From: Tubiluchus corallicola
Taxonomy: Eukaryota > Priapulida > Priapulimorpha > Priapulimorphida > Tubiluchidae
Direction of reading: 5' to 3'
Length of the DNA stretch: 60,000 nucleotides
Assembly: GCA_030141605.1 (NCBI GenBank)
Contig: JAQGDQ010000003.1
Span: forward strand, 2,811,501-2,871,500
The position numbers and the translations under genes were made by a program. Of the stretch, positions 38,001-50,600 are shown in pieces; the first letter of the stretch is position 1, and each line of letters opens with the position of its first letter. Below the pieces are notes generated by a model. It ran no database searches, was not told the DNA's origin, and saw only the letters and a program-made list of their open reading frames with translations.

Positions 38001-41000
38001 AAAGTCGTAACTAACTTTTTACTTTCCAGATAATTAGTGGACACTATCTGACTTTCCTTTACTGTTCTGTGTTTTCATGGTCTTTCCATCTTGCTATATC
38101 ATCATCTGTAGAGACACCTTGTTCACTTACAGAAAAGCCTTCTTATTAGACTTGTATAATGTGTTTTTCGTTGTTTTTCTACTGTAATTACAGGTAAGAA
38201 TTTTTTGATCTCACACTGATGATAACAGGAAAATTATAAATGCCTAGTGTGATTTGGCTCATCTATGAGGTTATGGGGGTTATATGCTTGAACTTTTCAC
38301 ATTTTGTTGACAATAATTTACATTAACTGACACTGATAAATGCATAGTTTTGCTTATACTGTCTGTATGCTTATATGTACTTTCAGACGTGACTAATGAT
38401 CACCTACCCGTTTAACAAGTGACATGAGGGCGTCACTTTCACTGGGAGGCAGCAGACGGGAGGCCATTTCTTCAATCATGGCCATAGGAGGTGCATGCAT
38501 AGCTGCCTGAAGCATTAGCTGAGTGCCCATACCTCGTTCAAAGCCATGAATACGAGAGTCTGCAACTTGATTTGCAGCATTTTCTGATAAAAATTGAAAA
38601 GACTGTTAACTGAAAATTCTTGCTAAAAATTTACAGTTTTTGTTCATTTGATTAATAGTAAAGCAATTTGTAAAATTCAAACTATTTCCAGTAATTTTTT
38701 GTGTAGGCCTACCCAGACTACTGTATTTCAGTTGAAAATAATGCAGTTAACAGCAGGTAGTGACATACTTAGGACTGTTCTTAAATCGCAAACCAAAAAT
38801 CGCTGATAGATAATTGCATCACTCCAGTTAGTTTTCCCAGGTTGTTTCTATCCATTCTCTGCCAACATCAACATGATAGATTCTCTTCAGAGCTTACATT
38901 CTGATCAGCTCAATTAGTACCTACTATTTTTGCTCTTGCTCTGTTACCAACAAGCAGCTATTGACATATTTATTGTTTAGTACAATTTTCATAAAGAAGT
39001 TAACGAAGCAGTACAAAGGCTGGAGGAATAACTGCAAGTAATTAGGAAAACTTAACTAGGATAAAAACTAAAGCGTGATAATTAATGCACAACATACCAT
39101 CACCTTCAGTTTGTACGTTAGCCTGTTCTCTGTAAACATAGGCATTTTCTCGAGTCACGTGAGGGTTTACATCACCCGTGCTCTCTCGGCTACGTCTAAG
39201 CTTGGCTCGGATTTTGCTGAGTGTGGACTGTTGAACAGAATCGGCTTCAGTCTTTGGTTTATACTTCTTCATTGCTTTAAGAACTTTCTTTTTTAGGCTT
39301 CTGTTAGAATCATGGTGACTGTCTTTCACTAAAACAAAAAAAGCTTTAAGGGTACCTGTAACTCACAATTTGCGACTATGACTTAAAAGCAAAGAAAAGG
39401 GGGTGTTAGTTTATGTGTTTATGTGCAAGAAGTCATGATAAAAATTGTACCCTGATCACTCAATTTATTATTAGAATAAAGTTTCAACTCACTAGAGCAC
39501 ATACAGCAAAAGCCAAGCTGCCATAAACAGGCACATGAGGCTTTCTGTGTCAAATAGAACTTTTCACTTACAACTTTTTGTATCAAAAAGAAGTTACACA
39601 AGTGTTTAGAAACCACGTTCTTGAACAATGCTGCCCATCAACGATGTCCCACATCATTTCGTGAATATAGAAAATTAATAATAATAATTCTTCCAAAGCA
39701 GTACCCTCTTTTCGATGTCTCCTGTCATCAACAGTGCCTGCTAAATCACCAGTTGAACGGGATAAGGTTTTACTTAGTGCATTTTCTAAATGTTTGAGTT
39801 CACTGGAATCCTCATCAAGCAGACCTGCAATTGATCTTGGCCTGGATTTTTTACCACGTGGTGAAAGTGAAGGCAGAATTGCATCTGAAAAATGTGATAC
39901 ATTGTTTTACACCTTGATCACTTAGTAAGTGATTTATTTAATTTCTGATTTTATACTAATCAAAAGATTTGGTGGTAGTTTCATTGATTTGTATATTGAA
40001 TGACAAACAAATTTTTGCATTTAAAAAAGCTGTAGATTTAGAATTCCTTTATTTAAACAATAAATGTTCTATAGCCGAAAGTTTTTATCTCATCACCAAC
40101 CTGGCCAAGTATTACATCAGTTTCATTCAACCCTACAACAACAGTTTCTAAATTAACACTTTTAAAACAATTTTCGTTTAACAAATTTCTACATGGTTTT
40201 GATTTCAATTGCGGCAAACAAATTTATTGATATAGTATGGATACACATACCATTGGAAGAGTATACAACAGCTCCATTTGGTTGTTTACTTGTATTTGTT
40301 TCTTTGGCTGAAATACTATCTGCTTCCGTTTGCGTATGAGCCGTAATTTTTCTCTCACTGGCATTTGCAGACATGGCCCCCGTTGATGCCGTCCGGCGCA
40401 GTGCAAAGTTTGCCTGCTTTGCTCCTAAAAAAGAAAAAGTATATTTCAAAAGCTGAAATTTTAAGAAATGAAGAATTCCTGAAATGGTCTACATTACCAA
40501 AATGCACATGTTTTTATAAGGTTCAAAAATTTATAGCAAAAGACATCTCACATAACTTCATTATTGAGAATTAAAACTAAATAAAATTAATGAACATATT
40601 TCAACTTTTAACAGTTAGATCACTTTGCTTTGCTCCAGTAGAGATCAGCGTTTGGCAATGGAAATGTTATAAAGACTGTTGACAATCTTGCGACTTTTTT
40701 GTAGCATTGAATTTTTAAAGAAATTTTTAACTCAAGTGATAATGATTTCAACAAATGATACACCAATCATTGCATTGTGTTTGAATACAGACTTGTGATA
40801 CATGCTTATCACACTCTGTAAAATATAACAAGCAAAAAGTTATGTGGATCATATCCTATTAATCATTCATGAAGACCTCAACCTGCCAGTTACCAAGTAG
40901 TATATTTGCACACAATGCATAAATCAGTCATGCAATGACCAGCACAACCAAATTCCTGTGTCTAGCACAAAAATTACATTTGTATACATTATTCACATGT

Positions 41001-44000
41001 CAGTCAATCATTCCCAAACACATTATTGTTGTGAAGAGAAAGAAAATCGGTTCAAAGATGGTGGTTTATCAAAGGCAAAATGAGGCGAGCAGCATACTGT
41101 GAGCAAGACTCAGAAATTGTACCTAACTTAAGAGTAGACTTATGCTACTGTGATCTATGTGGTGACTTGTGGTCAACAGGTTTGCAGAATAGAGGTTTGC
41201 AGCCCATTATTATACCAATTAACTTTCACAACACGAATGAAACAGCAATTATGACTTTTAAAATTTCTAATAGGGGCAAAAGTGGTTTAGGTCAAATATG
41301 ATGCTTTATCTTTTATGTCATTAAGGAGAATAAATTATTCTAGAAATTAAATTTCTAAGTGCTTAATAATTTGAGCAGCTAAACTGCATTCAGTATACAT
41401 GATTGAAAAAAATTGCACATAGTGCATAGTACAGCGTAACAGGAAAAAAAAGTTATGTCACTCATAATATTTTACTAAAATTGGTGAAACTTGATATTTA
41501 AGATCCTGCATAAAGCCAACAGGAAATTCCCCATATACAGATTGAGCTATATGCTATAATTCAAGAAGAAGCAGTTTGTTGTCCCATGTAGAAATGCATA
41601 TTGTGCTGATAAAACAAACCTTAGCAAAATGCACCAAACATCTAAAGCAAGACTTACTTTCAACAAGTTTGATAAAAGGTGCTAAAATAATTAAATTATT
41701 TATAAATAAGCACATATTGACTACATGTATCAGAATATTAATAAAGATGGACTATTATTACACAGAAAGATGAAAAACATTATGTGTACAAAAAACTTTG
41801 TTTAGCATTACTTTGGCTAGCGCAAAATCATTAACTCTGTTTAAAATATTTTATTATTTTTTATGAAACTAATAAAGCTAGACATTTGTCTGAGCATGTT
41901 TATAAAGCCAGAAAGCAATGTATGAGAAAAACAAATTCAGAGCTGAGATAGCAGGGTTAAAAATTAAAGCATCATTCAGTACAAAAGTAAAGAACATTAA
42001 TCCTATAGGCTCCACTATAATACACATACCAGCACATGCGTGATCTGCTATTCAGATTTTATTGATAGGCAACATTAATCACGAACGCAAAACAGTGCTT
42101 GATAAGCTACATTAATCAAAACATCAAAACTCACTAAGTAAGCAAAACTTTAATGAGCATTAATAATCTTTCAAACATGAAACCACAAATTGATATGACT
42201 TATGGCATTATGATGTAAAACTGTGATGCACTAACTTACTTGTTCGCTGTCTTTCCAGACTAGATTCCCAGTTGTATTCAGCAAACAGTTCCTTATATGC
42301 CGGATACCTTCCCACATCCTGTGACAAATAACAAAGGTGAGCTTAGACGGACCTAGTCTTAGCATGCTAGTCTAAAGATAGGAAGGCAAAACATCATTAC
42401 AAGCACTTCAATATTTGCAAATTTTGAACCAGGTTAAAGGAAAGGCTACACTTGATTTTTGTGATGAGGCAGTTACATGGATTTTTTTTGGTACAGGTTT
42501 CACAATAATACAACTTATAAGCAAGTGTGACTGTGACACCTTCTTAATGAAGTAAGCTCACTGATTCAATGCACAGGCTAACTTAAGTTGTTACTAATTC
42601 AAGTAACAAAAATCTTTTACTGCAGTCAGTCATGCAGCTAAGTAAAAATAAGCAATTTTTGCAAGATATCTAGTTGTAGCCAATCAATGAGAGAACTCAT
42701 TTTTAGCAGACGGGCATAGCATATTAAACAATGATTAATTATAACATAACTTAGCTTTAAAAAGAAGGAAAACAGGATGATTTTTGTACCATAGCTCATA
42801 CTAATTCACATTTAAATATACATTTTACAGTTCCTGTAATAACTGACACATTGCTTCTTACATTTAAGTACTAGTGTTAAAGCAAATTATGGTCAGCACG
42901 TGAACGTGACTATTGAAAACACACCTGAACTGTTAATACAAGTTCCTTTTCCGATTTGAATATTGCAACTGCTTTACGATGAGTGAGGTTTAGAAAGCTA
43001 TGTCCATTGACATCTAGAATTTGATGACCTTCCCGTAGACCGCGCAGTTCAGCAAGTGTACCAGGGTCTATTCTACAGTAAACATTAAACAAAAACACAG
43101 TTTTAAATATAAAACTGCAGGAATAGAATGACCCAGTGTTTGCTTAGATTCAAATCAAGAACCATGTTTTAAGCATAAGTTTAATAACAGATAGTATACT
43201 CGTAGATCACAGAACAGCAGGACTAGTTTCAATATTGGCACCCAACATTATCTCTGGTTGTGCTAGGATGTGCACTCAAGTCAGAATGGAGATTTATTAT
43301 TCTTTGATAAGTCATCCTAGATTGACTCAGGTATAGACTTGATGGGCTGCTTTAGCTACAAAGCAGAATAATTTGTCTGGCAAAAAGAGTAGTGATGCCT
43401 GCCATTTGTTGCTGTCCAGCAAAGTATAAAAAACCATGTTAATTTACTTATAAACTTTTTCATTAAATTCCTTTACCACAGGCATTTACATCCTGATTTG
43501 AAGTTCAGGAACTAATGTTGTACTATTAAGCATGAAAAAGCCGTAAACTACCCGTTTGCTTAAATGGGTGAAATAGTAGAAGAATACTTCCAAAAACCAC
43601 ACTTACTTTGATATAAAAATGCCTAATCCATACTCGCTTCCACCGCGTATGTGAAAGCCTAGAGTTTGACTCCGGCTAATTGGCGTCAAGTCTATGACCT
43701 TGATCTCACCGTTCAGAGCAGGAGCATCCTTTGTGGAGACTAGAATGAGTTTCTTGTTTTTAGTGTCATACCTGTAAGTAACATTTAGCAAATAAGACTG
43801 TTTACAATAACATCACACAACACAGGTATACTACTATACTCAGGTATAACATTCTGCACGCTGTGGGCCAATACTTTGTAATAAAATGCACATGGTAGGT
43901 TGAACTGAAAATGCATTCTAAACAAATTTTGATCAATTGTAATCAACATTAAAACTAATTTTAGGCTACATCAGAAATGAATTTGTACTATGTAATAAAT

Positions 44001-44616
44001 ATAATGTCCATATTATGGAAGACGGTGTTATGAAAGTCTATAACATTTTTAAACTTCGATTAATTACACAGCCTACCATGACATTTGTTCCTTTTGAACT
44101 TTGAATCCAGGTATCATGCCGGTTCCCTTAACAACCATGCGCAGCTTCCTGCATCCTGATATCATTGTTTTCACAGCACTGCTAGCAATACTGTCAAATG
44201 GTACAGAGTTTAGCTCCATGATCTGATCACCTGGTTTCAATCCTGCAGCTTCTACAGAATAAAAATATTATGTGATTTATGTCTTTAATTTCATTATGGT
44301 AATGGTTTTGATTTGATTTTGCGGTAGGATTCACAGCCAAGTGGTTATGTACACCCATATTTCACTAAAATGATTAGTGACCGCTGGTATTCGTTCAGAG
44401 AGGTTTCAGTTGCCATATTGATTCTGGCTCTTTTCCTGGTAAAGGGAAGATGGACATGCCTAAGGCACCTCTGCCAGTCCAGTGGCTCCCCTTAGAGTGA
44501 TGACCCTTGATAATGAGCCAGGATTTGGAATTCGGTCATGCCATAAATATCACATTCAGCTGTCCCGGTTTCCATTGACCTCTGGCTGCTGCTGTTGGAA
44601 ATGAAAAATCCAGCTC

Positions 44617-44661
<45 letters not shown>

Positions 44662-47600
44662 GCAACAAAAACACGGTGGTTCTCTATGGTATGTCACCTG
44701 CGATTGGCTCATCCATAAAAGGCAATCTTTCTCACATGCAGCTACAACTTGGCCTAACCGTGGGAACTCTAATAATTTATGATAATGCGAGGATCTAGAA
44801 AAGCTTTCCAGCAAATTTAAGAATTCGTAGAATTAGTAATATAAGCAAGAAAATGTTTCACCTTACAAGAAAAAACTTTACATTACAAACCCGGTTCTCA
44901 GATCTAAAATCTAGAAGCTGTAACGGACATTACATAAACACCAAATTATGTGATAAGAATTTCATGTCTAAGTATTAAGTGAATAAACAAGGACTTGCAC
45001 CGTAGAAAGATTAGTACTCATACTACTTCATAAACCAACCAACCAAACAGATGCTCCTGAGAAACTACTGAATTCGCATAAATAATGAAGCCAAAGCTGA
45101 AACATTAATAAATCCACCTGCACTAAATAATTAATTAGTAGCTGGGGTCAGGTATAAGAGCCCATATTGTTAATTAGTTTTGTGTTAAACGCAATGCAGA
45201 TCGTAATACATCGGGCGTTACAAGGGCAGAGATTCGCAGTATTGCTGATTAACTTCTACATCTATAAGCAGAAGAGAACGGTACTTAGTGGTACAGCAGC
45301 AGCAGATGTTAATTGTTTCCACACATTTCAGATGGTTGAAGCACTTTTCACGGGCCTGGGATATTCGATAACAAGTCTAATGGTCATAACGACGAATTCC
45401 ATGCCTAAACGATCACAGAATGCCGCCTGATAAATTGGATGATGGTCACCCGTATAGCTTTATTGCAGATGAAAAACAAGATTTACAAACAATGTCAATG
45501 GAAAAATGCCTGACATTATCCGATTCGTGGCGTCACATAGCGGAAATATGTTCGACAAAGGAACTGCCTCCCCAACGAGTTTTGGGCCCATTTACCGTAA
45601 CCCGTTAGTTGTCACATTAGAATAAATGCGAACGCCACTTTTATGACAAAATAAATATGATTTCACCAAACACTGATTGGCATAAAGCAGACAGCATAAA
45701 TTTAATATAATCGGGTGGCAGATTTGAGTGAATAAAGGGCGAGTTCAACCAATTCAATTTTAATCTGACAGGATATACGCGCGAGATGTTTTACGATAGA
45801 CGGATAACAACGCCAAATATTTTATCATTTAGCAATAAATTAATATTGCAATCTCTTGCTGGAACTTTGAAAGGGTCGGGTCACTCATTTTTGCTGTTTA
45901 GGAATGCAGGTCGGATAAACTCTGGAAAATGTACGACAGCAGTTTACATGGCCATAAGGTTACTCATTAAAAAGCTTACTTTTTTTTCTAAAAAGCGATA
46001 ATTATTACTGAAAGATAAGTAGCTGGTCCTAGAAAAAAATCTTACCTTCTAAATCTTCATTTTTGTGGGATTATTGCCCAATTTTGCCATTTCTTTGACA
46101 AATAACAGATTTTGGATGAATAATTGGTGGTTTACATTATGTTATAAGGTTATCTTCATAATAGAACCCAACGGGTATTTTTTAATTGCAAAAAATTGGC
46201 AGAAGGTTATAGCGCTGTAAGCTTACTGACTTACCATAATTATGCCGACATGTATTTAGCGTTTGCAACGTGTGCTTGACTAATTAAATACTGTATTCTA
46301 AATCTATCTAACAATAAATTCGCTGGATGCACAGCTTCAACGACAACACTATTTCGGCGATCTATATGCAACAAATGAAAAGAAAGGTCTCGAACATGTG
46401 GTATTTCCCCACGCGGAGGGGAACGCGGGCGAAAAACCTCTAAAAATAGTCATTTTTCGCCTCTTTCTTCTGCAAAACTTATACTCCTTAATTTGAAAGA
46501 AAGGAAACTCTGGAAGTTCGAAATTCAAACGAAAAAGCAAAAACGCCCTGGCGGCAGCTGGTGCGAGTTTTGGAGGGAAATATAACTCTATGGAAAGATG
46601 TGGAACTGGGTTGCCTACTCGACGATGTGAGTCTATTTTTCGACAGCTTCCATCAAAGCTCAAAAGAACGTGATAATTCCTATTTTTGCGATTTTCTCGC
46701 TGGGAAATGTGCAAGTGCGTGGCGATGTGCCGTAGAGTGGGTGGTGCTGTGCGGTGATCTCGTATTTTTGTGACGCATCATACTTCTTTTATACCTAGCG
46801 CTACAAATCACAAATAAAGCTCTAGTTCACAGCGTCACAATAAATCACTTTTATAGCACAGAAACAGAACAGTTAATTTACTACTATAAGCTTTGACGGC
46901 AACTAAACTGAGTTAATTAAGTTGTTGTAGTGACTGAGTGCGTATCAAAATGACTAAATACAATAAATAAATTGTGTTAAACCACTGAAAGATTAATTAC
47001 TTAATATCACGCTCTCAGCCTTTCAAACTTTTGTCTACATTTATCTAATCAAAAAGCTAAATACCTTAAATAGTTCTCACACCAGTTCAACGCCCCAATT
47101 AGGAAGTTAGAAAACAAGTGGGGTTGTGCTGTATCTCGTTTTCAACCGTAATATTGTAATACAATTTGACAATGATACATGACATATCACACAAAACTTG
47201 CGTAATGATGTTATAACAAGCTGCGTTCACAAAACAACTTCCAAACAATTCACAGACTAGGGCGCGCATAAAGTACCTGAATACGAAACCTGATTCATTC
47301 GATATCAAGAGCACAGTGTAGTAATGAGTGTAAAGGGTTTAAGAATTACATTCATTACTACACTGGGCCCAGAGTGTTGACGAAGCATAAAAATACGGCA
47401 TTTGCTATTCAGAGAACGTATGATCGCGCTATCTAGTCCTGACAGAATTTTAACTCAGCAGCTCTGTTTGCAATCTACCAAGCGCCAACTAACTTTTCAT
47501 GAGCTTTAATTTTAAGTTTATCGAACAAATATGCAATATGTCAAAGTAGAGGTAGTACATGTATTACAAAGTAATTTATATTAAATAATTTAAGTATTGC

Positions 47601-50600
47601 TTGAGGGTTTATATCCTCACATTTCGCTAAATGATACATGTAGTTTACTTTATTTGCCGAATGGTACTTACAAAAATAGCCTAATCTTGTTTTGTTTTAT
47701 ATACAAGATTGATGCGCCAATGTTGGAAAAAAGTTTTTGAAGTTATTTCTTTATAATTTATTTACTTAGAAAACGTCATTAACATGGCATTTGTTACTAA
47801 TATTTTGACACTGAGATGTTTATTTACTATACAGCCTCATTATGATAATGATGACTGGAACTTCAAACTCTACTTTAAAATATGCCTGACAAGCAAACAT
47901 TGATTTTGCAGTTGAGAATTTTAATTAGATACTTGAAAAACATTCCACGAACATTTCATGACAACTGACGAGCAATGTAAACTGTGGGGTGATTTGCTAA
48001 TGGGGAACTTTTATGTTACAGAAAAAAATGTTTATTTCCATATTTAACAGATTTTATTTTTTTGCACAATAGCAACTCATTTAGAAATTTATGCAACCAA
48101 AATATTTTTGGTGTATTAACAGAGCTGTCAAATAAGTTGTCATAACATTAGGTGCAGTCAAAGTTAAACTTCAACATTTAATCAAATTAGCATTTACGTA
48201 TTTCTAGCTGACATTTATTGCTGCATTTTTAGAGATGCGTGAGCTTCCAATAGTTCAACGGTAATTGACAAAACAGTGCTCTGATATTTAATGCATGTGG
48301 TATATTATGGGGTGGGAGAATAGCTGGGTGGTCTTGGTGTGTACTTAGCAACTAAAGTTAAGCAAGCTGGATGGTCTTGGTGTGTACTTAGTAACAAAGT
48401 TAAGCAAAGTTAAACCTGGCGTAAAAATTGATGGAGACTCATTCCTGCAAAACTGCCTCAGTGTGGAATCATCTATCATACATGTACTATAGCTATTTAC
48501 CTCGCCAAGGGAGACGCACAAGACTTTTTTAATTATTATCAGCGACACTCAGTACAACGTGGCTAAGACATGGCGTAAATGAAATTAAGACACCTCTGCC
48601 AGATCAGTGTTGGCGTGTATGAAATCAAGACACCTCTGCCAGATCAGTGTCTCATTAAAATATGATTTTTGATGATGAATTACGTCCTGCTTTGTAGGGC
48701 ATTATGCAATATCAGAAAGGCTTCTATTGTCAAGAAAAAAGAAATATAAACTTATTTCTGGTTAAAGACAATTTACTTGCTATTTTTTATTATACTTTAA
48801 ACTAAAAACATTACATTAAAATATTAGAATTCATTTGCTAATTGACCATTCAGCAAAAAATACACCATTCAGGAGGAGCACACAAAAAAGTTCAAAGTTG
48901 TAAGGCGCTCTTGGTTTCTATACATATACATATCAGAAGCCGCACCTTAGTGAAGTACTGCTTTGCGATGTGTATACCAGTAGATCAATAGATGTATTCT
49001 TCCCCTTACCACTCTAATTCTCAGGTACAAGCTAATTCGTAAGTGCGCTTAGATCAATAACACGTGCATTAAAGCATGCCATTGCACAAAGGTTCCTACA
49101 GCAGAAATCAGCTTAAATGCCAGTCATGGTATTAATTATTTTACAATGTGGTTTTGATAATACGGGCTTATGAGTATTGGTATTGTTTCGTAGCGAATTC
49201 TTTAGTAGTAGCTAGTGTAGTATAGATGCATACAGCTTGCACTATATACGGATAGTACTATTAATACATACGTAGTAAAGCATTAGCAACTACGTGTATA
49301 AATTTTCGCAAATAAGTGTAATGTACAAGCCAAGAAATTTTAGGAATGAGAAAGGTTTCACAAGAAACTAGCAATATCACATGGTTTTGACACCCATTCT
49401 ACAAACCTTTTTCTGGTAAATCCTAAAGACAAAACCTAACAAACCCTTAAAACAACGTGAATGATGCAATACAAATGCATGTGCCAAGGTAGACTAGGAG
49501 TACCTTAGTTTAGTCCAGTCTAGAGAATTTACTACACATTTTACAGTTAAATCTTGTGCACTTACCAGCTGGACTACCCTTGTCCACCTCGCTGACAAAT
49601 ATGCCTATTCCATGGTCGGCTCCACCGCGTATACTAAATCCAAGCGGACGACCAGTAGAGTTATTCAGCACTACCATGCGATACGTGTTATCCCCTCTGT
49701 ACTGCAAATCTGTAACAAAATATAAACACTCAATAAAATTTGCCAAACTTTTTGCTGGTTGCATAATTCTGAGCGAGTTTCAGGGGTATGTACAGTTGAA
49801 CCACCTGTTCCTGAAGTAAGAATGTTGCAGGTTTATTCAGCCAATCAAATGATTAATATACTTGCAGCTCTATAATTATAATAGACATATGTATAGTCAT
49901 TACGGGCAGTTAATAATTAATAAAAGTAAGAGCATCCAGTTGCAGGTATTCCTTAGATGCATTGCTGAGGGTAAAATACATATAGAGTAGTGTTTAATCA
50001 AAGAATGTGGAACATGCATGCATATATTATTATTATTATTATATAGCACAGTAATTTTTTGACAAGCGTAAATTTGTTTGACCTCAGCGACATTTCTACA
50101 ATTTTAGAAAAGATCACCCGTTTCCGAAAATGATTTTTATGGTCGTTGTCAAATGTTAGTACATAAAAAGTTTCTCACGTCACAAAATGCGCAACAGTAA
50201 CTCGTGTACAGAAATGAAATGCGTCTGTATTTAAATATCTGAGGTTGAAGTTGTGACTACGTGAAAATCAAAACATGAGTAACCACGTGCTGATAAAGGT
50301 CACAGGAAAGTGAGGAAATTGATGTCTTAACCTATCACATGCACAGATAAGACATTCTAAAAATGTCAGCTATTATCAGTGTATGGTCATGATTCACTAG
50401 GACTGAACATTTATCACTGCTATATATTAACATTGTTACAGCGATGAGTCACAGACAAGTTCAAATTATCTATAAAGAAAAATTCTTAAATAAGATGACT
50501 GTTTCTTTATTCGTAACGAAATAGAGCTGGCTATCAAATTAAAAAAATAGAAGCTCGTATTGTTACACAAAAGCTCAATTAAACCTGTTGTTATCTACAT

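Larger units (their letters stand above)
44077..49709 (-). other. WHRN: Whirlin PDZ1, split over exons 2 and 3
   Basis: Exon 2 (49566-49709) carries the carboxylate-binding loop as [20 protein letters not shown]. Exon 3 (44077-44251) carries [16 protein letters not shown] and the end of the domain, KLRMVVKG. The 5.3-kb intron 2 separates the two halves. The following [15 protein letters not shown] parallels the PDZ1-PDZ2 spacer of vertebrate whirlin. Confidence 0.93.
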
